From Hippophae tibetana (lineage: Eukaryota; Streptophyta; Magnoliopsida; Rosales; Elaeagnaceae), in contig CM072801.1 of assembly GCA_037013495.1 (NCBI GenBank), positions 87,343,816 through 87,407,815 of the forward strand: a stretch of 64,000 nucleotides of DNA, given 5' to 3'. Positions 1 to 9,824 of the stretch are shown piece by piece (within the stretch, counting starts at the first letter, position 1; the number at the start of each line of letters is the position of its first letter). A program made the translations under genes and the position numbers. The notes under the pieces were generated by a model. That model saw only the letters and a list, made by a program, of their open reading frames with translations, did not search any database and was not told the DNA's origin.

Positions 1-120
1 TAGGATTCCAATTTGTTCATCTTAGGTGTATTCTTAGTAACGCAATCATTCTTGTTCCTTTGAGTGCTAGGTTTCTTAGATTTACAGCAAAAGAGATTCG
101 CATCGGTTGAAATCAATGGC

Positions 121-385
121 TTTGTTGCTGAAAATAGTGTGTCTATCTTCACATATCTATTTTTTGAATTTTATTTTTAAAAGTTTCTTTCCTTTGATGG
201 TTTTCTGCTTTCTTAAGTCACAAATTACAAAAAGAGAAAGAAATTTTGTCCTTAAAGTCTTGTGTTTTTTTTCCATTCTGTTGACATTGTTTTCTACGTT
301 GGATTTCATATCTTTGTTTTCTTTAAAATCTCGGTATCTTTTACTTTTCTTTGTTTTATGTTTTCAACGTTCTTTCTTCTTGAGA
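121..385. repeat. T-rich (A-rich on the minus strand) domain of the monomer
   Basis: On the + strand this stretch is dominated by T and TC runs, for example TTTTTTGAATTTTATTTTTAA and TTTTTTTTCC at 265-274. It is interrupted by one purine-rich word, AAAAAGAGAAAGAAATTTT, around 229-246. The strand bias recurs in every monomer and never flips, so the array has a constant strand skew over 64 kb. The homopolymer after GTCTTGTG or GTCTTTTG varies between copies from about 7 to 11 T. It is 11 T at 34960-34970 and 11 T at 63082-63092. The bias makes the + strand frames read as Phe/Leu/Ser-rich peptides, which explains the recurrent spurious ORFs. Confidence 0.85.
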
Positions 386-444
386 AAAACAATAGACCTA
401 ATGCAGTTCACAGTGTAATAACAAAAAGAAGGTATTCATTGGGG

Positions 445-457
445 TTTTAACTTAAAA
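445..457. repeat. Interrupted palindrome TTTTAA-C-TTAAAA
   Basis: The 13 bp word TTTTAACTTAAAA is a perfect 6+1+6 palindrome that follows the GGGG of ATTGGGG. It is present in nearly all monomers. Exceptions seen are M3, where T replaces C-flanking bases (TTTTAATTTAAAA at about 1758-1770), and copies such as M4 and M10, which read GGGGTTTAACTT with one T fewer. Whether it is a protein site or simply AT-rich sequence is unknown. Confidence 0.6.
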
Positions 458-480
458 TTGCTATAACTTTTCATTTGTGC

Positions 481-526
481 ATCGAAATGACTACTATAAT
501 ATATCAAATATGATGCTCGTTTCGAT
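481..526. repeat. Conserved 10 bp dyad (spacer 26 bp) in the monomer tail
   Basis: The left arm ATCGAAATGA (481-490) and right arm TCGTTTCGAT (517-526) are inverted repeats matching at 9 of 10 positions. The single mismatch would be a U-G wobble in RNA. The 26 bp spacer, which includes CTATAATATATC, is AT-rich. The same arms and spacing recur in most of the 97 monomers. In M3 (1793-1802 and 1829-1838) and M9 (5722-5731 and 5758-5767) the right arm reads TCATTTCGAT, so the dyad is perfect. In M18, M25 and M29 both arms change at the same paired position. Short dyads are a known feature of many centromeric satellites, but a role here is inference. Confidence 0.7.
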
Positions 527-2620
527 TCCTAAGAACGAACGGTAGCAATAGTATATTTCCCCACTTTTGTCAACCCAAATTTCACGGTTCATACTAAATA
601 ATGACGCTTTAAACTTTGGCCGCACCTTATTTCATTGTAATCTTTTCTTGCCCTTTAGGATTCCAATTTGTTCATCTTAGGTGTATTCTTAGTAACTCAA
701 TCATTCTTGTTCCTTTGAGTGCTAGGGTTCTTAGATTTACAGCAAAAGAGATTTGCATCGTTTGAAATCAATGGCTTTGTTGCTGAAAATTATGTGTCTA
801 TCTTCCCATATCTATTTTTTGAATTTTATTTTTAAAAGTTTCTTTCCTTTGATGGTTTTCTGCTTTCTTAAGTCACAAATTACAAAAAGAGAAAGAAATT
901 TTGTCCGTAAAGTCTTTTATTTTTTTTTTCCATTCTGTTGACATTGTTTTCTAAATTGGATTTCATATCTTTGTTTTCTTTAAAATCTCGGTATCTTTTA
1001 CTTTTCTTTGTTTTATGTTTTCAACGTTCTTTCTTCTTGAGAAAAAAAATAGACCTAATGCAGTTCACAGTGTAATTACAAAAAGAAGGTATTCATTGGG
1101 GTTTTAACATAAAATTGCTATAACTTTTAATTTGTGCATCGAAATGACTACTATAATATATCAAATATGATGCTCGTTTCGATTCCTAAGAACGAACGGT
1201 AGCAATAGTATATTTCCCCACTTTTGTCAACCCAAATTTCACGGTTCATACTAAATAATGACGCTTTAAACTTTGGTCGCACATTATTTCATTGTAATCT
1301 TTTCTTGCCCTTTAGGATTCCAATTTGTTCATCTTAGGTGTATTCTTAGTAACTCAATCATTCTTGTTCCTTTGAGTGCTAGGGTTCTTAGATTTACAGC
1401 AAAAGAGATTCGCATCGATTGAAATCAATGGCTTTGTTGCTGAAAATAGTGTGTCTATCTTCACATATCTATTTTTTGAATTTTATTTTTAAAAGTTTCT
1501 TTCCTTTGATGGTTTTCTGCTTTCTTAAGTCACAAATTACAAAAAGAGAAAGAAATTTTGTCCTTAAAGTTTTGTGTTTTTTTTCCATTCTGTTGACATT
1601 GTTTTCTACGTTGGATTTCATATCTTTGTTTTCTTTAAAATCTCGGTATCTTTTACTTTTCTTTGTTTTATGTTTTCAACGTTCTTTCTTCTTGAGAAAA
1701 ACAATAAACCTAATGCAGTTCATAGTGTAAAAACAAAAAGAATGTATTAATTGGGGTTTTAATTTAAAATTGCTATAACTTTTATTTTGTGCATCGAAAT
1801 GACTACTATAATATATCAAATATGATGCTCATTTCGATTCCTAAGAACGCACGGTAGCAATAGTATATTTCCCCACTTTTGTCAACCAAAATTTCACGGT
1901 TCATACTAAATAATGACGCTTTAAACTTTGGCCGCACCTTATTTCATTGTAATCTTTTCTTGCCCTTTAGGATTCCAATTTGTTCATCTTAGGCGTATCC
2001 TTAGTAACTCAATCTTTCTTGTTCCTTTGAGTGCCAGGGTTCGTAGATTTACAGGAAAAGAGATTCGCATAGGTTGGAATCATAGGCTTTGTTGCTGAAA
2101 ATAGTGTGTCTATCTTCACATATCTATTTTTTGAATTTTATTTTTAAAAGTTTCTTTCCTTTGATGGTTTTGTGCTTTCTTAAGTCACAAATTACAAAAA
2201 GAGAAAGAAATTTTGTCCTTAAAGTCTTTTGTTTTTTTTTTCATTCTGTTGACATTGTTTTCTAAATTGGATTTCATATCTTTGTTTTCTTTAAAATCTC
2301 GGTATATTTTACTTTTCTTTTTTTTATGTTTTCAACGTTCTTTCTTCTTGAGAAAACAGTTGACCTAATGCAGTTCACAATGTAAAAACAAAAAGAAGGT
2401 ATTAGTTGGGGTTTAACTTAAAATTGCTATAACTTTAATCTGTGCATCGAAATGACTTCTATAATATATCAAATATGATGCTCGTTTCGATTCCTAAGAA
2501 CGCACGGTAGCAATAGTATATTTCCCCACTTTTGACAACCCAAATTTCACGGTTCATACTAAATAATGACGCTTTAAACTTTGGTCGCACCTTATTTCAT
2601 TGTAATCTTTTCTTGCCCTT

Positions 2621-5241
2621 TAGGATTCCAATTTGTTCATCTTAGGTGTATTCTTAGTAACTCAATCATTCTTGTTCCTTTGAGTGCTAGGGTTCTTAGA
2701 TTTACAGCAAAAGAGATTCGCATCGATTGAAATCAATGGCTTTGTTGCTGAAAATAGTGTGTCTATCTTCACATATCTATTTTTTGAATTTTATTTTTAA
2801 AAGTTTCTTTCCTTTGATGGTTTTCTGCTTTCTTAAGTCTCAAATTACAAAAAGGGAAAGAAATTTTGTCCTTAAAGTCTTGTGTTTTTTTTCCATTCTG
2901 TTGACATTGTTTTCTACGTTGGATTTCATATCTTTGTTTTCTTTAAAATCTCGGTATCTTTTACTTTTCTTTGTTTTATGTTTTCAACGTTCTTTCTTCT
3001 TGAGAAAAACAATAGACCTAATCCAGTTCACAGTGTAAAAACAAAAAGAATGTTTTAATTGGGGTTTTAACTTAAAATTGCTATAACTTTTATTTTGTGC
3101 ATCGAAATGACTTCTATAATATATCAAATATGATGCTCGTTTCGATTCGTAAGAACGCACGGTAGCAATAGTATATTTCCCCACTTTTGTCAACCCAAAT
3201 TTCACGGTTCATACTAAATAATGACGCTTTAAACTTTGGTCGCACCTTATTTCATTGTAATCTTTTCTTGCCCTTTAGGATTCCAATTTGTTCATCTTAG
3301 GTGTATTCTTAGTAACTCAATCATTCTTGTTCCTTTGAGTGCTAGGTTTCTTAGATTTACAGCAAAAGAGATTCGCATCGGTTGAAATCAATGGCTTTGT
3401 TGCTGAAAATAGTGTGTCTATCTTCACATATCTATTTTTTGAATTTTATTTTTAAAAGTTTCTTTCCTTTGATGGTTTTCTGCTTTCTTAAGTCACAAAT
3501 TACAAAAAGAGAAAGAAATTTTGTCCTTAAAGTCTTGTGTTTTTTTTCCATTCTGTTGACATTGTTTTCTACGTTGGATTTCATATCTTTGTTTTCTTTA
3601 AAATCTCGGTATCTTTTACTTTTCTTTGTTTTATGTTTTCAACGTTCTTTCTTCTTGAGAAAAACAATAGACCTAATGTAGTTCACAGTGTAAAAACAAA
3701 AAGAATGTATTAATTGGGGTTTTAACTTAAAATTGCTATAACTTTTATTTTGTGCATCGAAATGACTACTATAATATATCAAATATGATGCTCGTTTCGA
3801 TTCCTAAGAACGCACGGTAGCAATAGTATATTTATCCACTTTTGTCAACCCAAGTTTCACGGTTCATACTAAATAATGACGCTTTAAACTTTGGTCGCAC
3901 CTAATTTCATTGTAATCTTTTCTTGCCCTTTAGGATTCCAATTTGTTCATCTTAGGTGTATTCTTAGTAACTCAATCATTCTTGTTCCTTTGAGTGCTAG
4001 GGTTCTTAGATTTACAGCAAAAGAGATTCGCATCGATTGAAATCAATGGCTTTGTTGCTGAAAATAGTGTGTCTATCTTCACATATCTATTTTTTGAATT
4101 TTATTTTTAAAAGTTTCTTTCCTTTGATGGTTTTCTGCTTTCTTAAGTCTCAAATTACAAAAAGGGAAAGAAATTTTGTCCTTAAAGTCTTGTGTTTTTT
4201 TTCCATTCTGTTGACATTGTTTTCTACGTTGGATTTCATATCTTTGTTTTCTTTAAAATCTCGGTATCTTTTACTTTTCTTTGTTTTATGTTTTCAACGT
4301 TCTTTCTTCTTGAGAAAAACAATAGACCTAATCCAGTTCACAGTGTAAAAACAAAAAGAATGTTTTAATTGGGGTTTTAACTTAAAATTGCTATAACTTT
4401 TATTTTGTGCATCGAAATGACTTCTATAATATATCAAATATGATGCTCGTTTCGATTCGTAAGAACGCACGGTAGCAATAGTATATTTCCCCACTTTTGT
4501 CAACCCAAATTTCACGGTTCATACTAAATAATGACGCTTTAAACTTTGGTCGCACCTTATTTCATTGTAATCTTTTCTTGCCCTTTAGGATTCCAATTTG
4601 TTCATCTTAGGTGTATTCTTAGTAACTCAATCATTCTTGTTCCTTTGAGTGCTAGGTTTCTTAGATTTACAGCAAAAGAGATTCGCATCGGTTGAAATCA
4701 ATGGCTTTGTTGCTGAAAATAGTGTGTCTATCTTCACATATCTATTTTTTGAATTTTATTTTTATAAGTTTCTTTCCTTTGATGGTTTTCTGCTTTCTTA
4801 AGTCACAAATTACAAAAAGAGAAAGAAATTTTGTCCTTAAAGTCTTGTGTTTTTTTTCCATTCTGTTGACATTGTTTTCTAAATTGGATTTCATATCTTT
4901 GTTTTCTTTAAAATCTCGGTATCTTTTACTTTTCTTTGTTTTATGTTTTCAACGTTCTTTCTTCTTGAGAAAAACAATAGACCTAATGCAGTTCACAGTG
5001 TAATAACAAAAAGAAGGTATTCATTGGGGTTTTAACTTAAAATTGCTATAACTTTTATATTTGTGCATCGAAATGACTACTATAATATATCAAATATGAT
5101 GCTCGTTTCGATTCCTAAGAACGAACGGTAGCAATAGTATATTTCCCCACTTTTGTCAATCCAAATTTCATGGTTCATACTAAATAATGACGCTTTAAAC
5201 TTTGGTCGCACCTTATTTCATTGTAATCTTTTCTTGTCCTT
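2621..5241. repeat. Local dimer duplication M5-M6 / M7-M8 (~1,310 bp period)
   Basis: M5 (2621-3275) and M7 (3931-4585) look identical by eye. They share the private variants AATCCAGTTCAC, AATGTTTTAATTGG and TTCGATTCGTAAG, which I did not see elsewhere in the window. M6 (3276-3930) and M8 (4586-5241) share the head variant GCTAGGTTTC, which also occurs in M1, but diverge in the second half. M8 switches to AAATTGGATT and TATTCATTGG as in M1. The pattern fits a dimer duplication followed by exchange inside the last monomer. Confidence 0.85.
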
Positions 5242-8200
5242 TAGGATTCCAATTTGTTCATCTTAGGTGTATTCTTAGTAACTCAATCATTCTTGTTCCT
5301 TTGAGTGCTAGGGTTCTTAGATTTACAGCAAAAGAGATTCGCCTCGATTGAAATCAATGGCTTTGTTGCTGAAAATAGTGTGTCTATCTTCACATATCTA
5401 TTTTTTGAATTTTATTTTTAAAAGTTTCTTTCCTTTGATGGTTTTCTGCTTTCTTAAGTCACAAATTACAAAAAGAGAAAGAAATTTTGTCCTTAAAGTT
5501 TTGTGTTTTTTTTCCATTCTGTTGACATTGTTTTCTACGTTGGATTTCATATCTTTGTTTTCTTTAAAATCTCGGTATCTTTTACTTTTCTTTGTTTTAT
5601 GTTTTCAATGTTCTTTCTTCTTGAGAAAAACAATAGACCTAATGCAGTTCATAGTGTAAATACAAAAAGAATGTATTAATTGGGGTTTTAACTTAAAATT
5701 GCTATAACTTTTATTTTGTGCATCGAAATGACTACTATAATATATCAAATATGATGCTCATTTCGATTCCTAAGAACGCACGGTAGCAATAGTATATTTC
5801 CCCACTTTTGTCAACCCAAATTTCACGGTTCAAACTAAATAATGACGCTTTAAACTTTGGTCGCACCTTATTTCATTGTAATCTTTTCTTGCCCTTTAGG
5901 ATTCCAATTTGTTCATCTTAGGTGTATTCTTATTAACTCAATCATTCTTGTTCCTTTGAGTGCTAGGGTTCTTAGATTTACAGCAAAAGAGATTCGGCTC
6001 GATTGAAATCAATGGCTTTGTTGCTGAAAATAGTGTGTCTATCTTCACATATCTATTTTTTGAATTTTATTTTTAAAAGTTTCTTTCCTTTGATGGTTTT
6101 CTGCTTTCTTAAGTCACAAATTACAAAAAGAGAAAGAAATTTTGTCCTTAAAGTCTTGTGTTTTTTTTCCATTCTGTTGACATTGTTTTCTAAATTGGAT
6201 TTCATATCTTTGTTTTCTTTAAAATCTCGGTATCTTTTACTTTTCTTTTTTTTATGTTTTCAACGTTCTTTCTTCTTGAGAAAAACAGTTGACCTAATGC
6301 AGTTCACAATGTAAAAACAAAAAGAAGGTATTAGTTGGGGTTTAACTTAAAATTGCTATAACTTTAATCTGTGCATCGAAATGACTTCTATAATATATCA
6401 AATATGATGCTCGTTTCGATTCCTAAGAACGCACGGTAGCAATAGTATATTTCCCCACTTTTGACAACCCAAATTCCACGGTTCATACTAAATAATGACG
6501 CTTTAAACTTTGGTCGCACCTTATTTCATTGTAATCTTTTCTTGCCCTTTAGGATTCCAATTTGTTCATCTTAGGTGTATTCTTAGTAACTCAATCATTC
6601 TTGTTCCTTTGAGTGCTAGGGTTCTTAGATTTACAGCAAAAGAGATTCGCATCGATTGAAATCAATGGCTTTGTTGCTGAAAATAGTGTGTCTATCTTCA
6701 CATATCTATTTTTTGAATTTTATTTTTAAAAGTTTCTTTCCTTTGATGGTTTTCTGCTTTCTTAAGTCACAAATTACAAAAAGAGAAAGAAATTTTGTCC
6801 TTAAAGTCTTGTGTTTTTTTTCCATTCTGTTGACATTGTTTTCTACGTTGGATTTCATATCTTTGTTTTCTTTAAAATCTCGGTATCTTTTACTTTTCTT
6901 TGTTTTATGTTTTCAACGTTCTTTCTTCTTGAGAAAAACAATAGACCTAATGCAGTTCACAGTGTAAAAACAAAAAGAATGTATTAATTGGGGTTTTAAC
7001 TTAAAATTGCTATAACTTTTATTTTGTGCATCGAAATGACTACTATAATATATCAAATATGATGCTCGTTTCGATTCCTAAGAACGCACGGTAGCAATAG
7101 TATATTTCCCCACTTTTGTCAACCCAAGTTTCACGGTTCATACTAAATAATGACGCTTTAAACTTTGGTCGCACCTTATTTCATTGTAATCTTTTCTTGC
7201 CCTTTAGGATTCCAATTTGTTCATCTTAGGCGTATCCATAGTAACTCAATCTTTCTTGTTCCTTTGAGTGCCAGGGTTCGTAGATTTACAGGAAAAGAGA
7301 TTCGCATAGGTTGGAATCATAGGCTTTGTTGTTGAAAATAGTGTGTCTATCTTCACATATCTATTTTTTGAATTTTATTTTTAAAAGTTTCTTTCCTTTG
7401 ATAGTTTTCTGCTTTCTTAAGTCACAAATTACAAAAAGAGAAAGAAATTTTGTCCGTAAAGTCTTTTATTTTTTTTTCCATTCTGTTGACATTGTTTTCT
7501 AAATTGGATTTCATATCTTTGTTTTCTTTAAAATCTCGGTATCTTTTACTTTTCTTTGTTTTATGTTTTCAACGTTCTTTCTTCTTGAGAAAAACAATAG
7601 ACCTAATGCAGTTTACAGTGTAATAACAAAAAGAAGGTATTCATTGGGGTTTTAACTTAAAATTGCTATAACTTTTATATTTGTGCATCGAAATGACTAC
7701 TATAATATATCAAATATGATGCTCGTTTCGATTCCTAAGAACGAACGGTAGCAATAGTATATTTCCCCACTTTTGTCAATCCAAATTTCATGGTTCATAC
7801 TAAATAATGACGCTTTAAACTGTGGTCGCACCTTATTTCATTGTAATCTTTTCTTGCCCTTTAGGATTCCAATTTGTTCATCTTAGGTGTATTCTTAGTA
7901 ACTCAATCATTCTTGTTCCTTTGAGTGCTAGGGTTCTTAGATTTATAGCAAAAGAGATTCGCATCGATTGAAATCAATGGCTTTGTTGCTGAAAATAGTG
8001 TGTCTATCTTCACATATCTATTTTTTGAATTTTATTTTTAAAAGTTTCTTTCCTTTGATGGTTTTCTGCTTTCTTAAGTCACAAATTACAAAAAGAGAAA
8101 GAAATTTTGTCCTTAATGTCTTGTGTTTTTTTTCCATTCTGTTGACATTGTTTTCTACGTTGGATTTCATATCTTTGTTTTCTTTAAAATCTCGGTATCT

Positions 8201-8516
8201 TTTACTTTTCTTTGTTTTATGTTTTCAACGTTCTTTCTTCTTGAGAAAAACAATAGACCTAATGTAGTTCACAGTGTAAAAACAAAAAGAATGTATTAAT
8301 TGGGGTTTTAACTTAAAATTGCTATAACTTTTATTTTGTGCATCGAAATGACTTCTATAATATATCAAATATGATTCTCGTTTCGATTCCTAAGAACGCA
8401 CGGTAGCAATAGTATATTTCCCCACTTTTGTCAACCCAAATTTCACGGTTCAAACTAAATAATGACGCTTTAAACTTTGGTCGCACCTTATTTCATTGTA
8501 ATCTTTTCTTGCCCTT

Positions 8517-9824
8517 TAGGATTCCAATTTGTTCATCTTAGGTGTATTCTTATTAACTCAATCATTCTTGTTCCTTTGAGTGCTAGGGTTCTTAGATTTA
8601 CAGCAAAAGAGATTCGCCTCGATTGAAATCAATGGCTTTGTTGCTGAAAATAGTGTGTCTATCTTCACATATCTATTTTTTGAATTTTATTTTTAAAAGT
8701 TTCTTTCCTTTGATGGTTTTCTGCTTTCTTAAGTCACAAATTACAAAAAGAGAAAGAAATTTTGTCCTTAAAGTCTTGTGTTTTTTTTCCATTCTGTTGA
8801 CATTGTTTTCTACGTTGGATTTCATATCTTTGTTTTCTTTAAAATCTCGGTATCTTTTACTTTTCTTTGTTTTATGTTTTCAACGTTCTTTCTTCTTGAG
8901 AAAAATAATAGACCTAATGTAGTTCACAGTGTAAAAACAAAAAGAATGTATTAATTGGGGTTTTAACTTAAAATTGCTATAACTTTTATTTTGTGCATCG
9001 AAATGACTTCTATAATATATCAAATATGATGCTCGTTTCGATTCCTAAGAACGCACGGTAGCAATAGTATATTTCCCCACATTTGTCAACCAAATTTCAC
9101 GGTTCATACTAAATAATGACGCTTTAAACTTTGGTCGCACCTTATTTCATTGTAATCTTTTCTTGCCCTTTAGGATTCCAATTTGTTCATCTTAGGTGTA
9201 TTCTTATTAACTCAATCATTCTTGTTCCTTTGAGTGCTAGGGTTCTTAGATTTACAGCAAAAGAGATTCGCCTCGATTGAAATCAATGGCTTTGTTGCTG
9301 AAAATAGTGTGTCTATCTTCACATATCTATTTTTTGAATTTTATTTTTAAAAGTTTCTTTCCTTTGATGGTTTTCTGCTTTCTTAAGTCACAAATTACAA
9401 AAAGAGAAAGAAATTTTTTCCTTAAAGTCTTGTGTTTTTTTTCCATTCTGTTGACATTGTTTTCTACGTTGGATTTCATATCTTTGTTTTCTTTAAAATC
9501 TCGGTATCTTTTACTTTTCTTTGTTTTATGTTTTCAACGTTCTTTCTTCTTGAGAAAAATAATAGACCTAATGTAGTTCACAGTGTAAAAACAAAAAGAA
9601 TGTATTAATTGGGGTTTTAACTTAAAATTGCTATAACTTTTATTTTGTGCATCGAAATGACTTCTATAATATATCAAATATGATGCTCGTTTCGATTCCT
9701 AAGAACGCACGGTAGCAATAGTATATTTCCCCACTTTTGTCAACCAAATTTCACGGTTCATACTAAATAATGACGCTTTAAACTTTGGTCGCACCTTATT
9801 TCATTGTAATCTTTTCTTGCCCTT
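8517..9824. repeat. Adjacent near-identical monomers M14 and M15
   Basis: Both units are 654 bp and share a one-base deletion in GTCAACCAAATTTC, the variants CTTATTAACTC and TTCGCCTCGATTG, and AAAATAATAGACCTAATGTAG. Only a few differences are visible: CACATTTGTC against CACTTTTGTC, and TTTTGTCC against TTTTTTCC. M16 continues the TTTTTTCC and CTTATTAAC variants, so this pair leads into the heptamer block. A single-monomer duplication is the simplest explanation. Confidence 0.85.

Larger units (their letters stand above)
1..655. repeat. Reference monomer M1 and its internal layout
   Basis: This copy shows the typical internal plan. Positions 1-120 form a mixed-composition head with three CTTAG words and the class marker CAGCAAAAGAG near 77-91. 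Positions about 121-385 form a strongly T-rich segment on the + strand with an 8-T run at 265-272. Positions about 386-655 form a mixed tail that contains an interrupted palindrome (445-457), a dyad (481-526) and most of the conserved CpG sites (GCTCG, TTTCGATTCC, AACGAACGG, GACGC). I found no convincing shorter subrepeat inside the monomer, so 655 bp appears to be the basic unit rather than a multimer of a smaller one. An alignment or autocorrelation could reveal ancient subrepeats that cannot be seen by eye. Confidence 0.9.
1..9824. repeat. Block I: loosely ordered monomers M1-M15
   Basis: Monomer starts are 1, 656, 1313, 1968, 2621, 3276, 3931, 4586, 5242, 5897, 6550, 7205, 7862, 8517 and 9171. 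Most are class 1. M4 and M12 are class 2 and share a distinctive head (GGAAAAGAGATTCGCATAGG). No single higher-order period covers the block. Instead there are local echoes: M5 repeats as M7, M8-M9 tails reappear in M12-M13 (about 2,620 bp apart), M4 and M10 share an ACAGTTGACC...TATTAGTTGGGG tail (six units apart), and M14 and M15 are adjacent near-copies. Compared with block II this is the less regular, more mixed end of the window. Confidence 0.85.

Noticed and set aside
116..418. Recurrent ~100-codon hydrophobic reading frame, one per monomer, starting at ATGGCTTTGTTGCTG or the upstream TTG
   Set aside because: It lies in the T-rich domain and its Phe/Leu/Ser content follows from base composition. 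The frame is broken in many copies by changes in T-run length, and the ATG is lost (ATAGG) in class 2 monomers. Copies differ by non-silent changes with no sign of constraint, and I recognise no domain.
495..504. TATA-box-like TATAATATAT as a promoter
   Set aside because: It is well conserved, but in a 70% AT repeat such a word is expected by chance and no downstream gene exists. It forms part of the dyad spacer. Satellite transcription remains possible but is not supported by the sequence alone.
461..545. CENP-B box-like site
   Set aside because: The TTCG words in the head (TTCGCATCGG) and the tail (TTTCGATTCC) do not match the spaced core TTCG....A..CGGG. No monomer contains a CGGG at the required spacing.
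1..655. Internal subrepeats (for example 4 x ~164 bp, nucleosome-sized)
   Set aside because: Short words such as CTTAG and CCTTTGA/CCTTTAGGA recur inside the monomer, but there is no consistent spacing or extended similarity by eye.
2984..3205. 73-codon minus-strand frame, repeated at 4294-4515, with a similar 69-codon frame at 46837-47046
   Set aside because: Its duplication is explained by the M5/M7 monomer duplication. The same region is closed by stops in most other monomers, and no family is recognisable.
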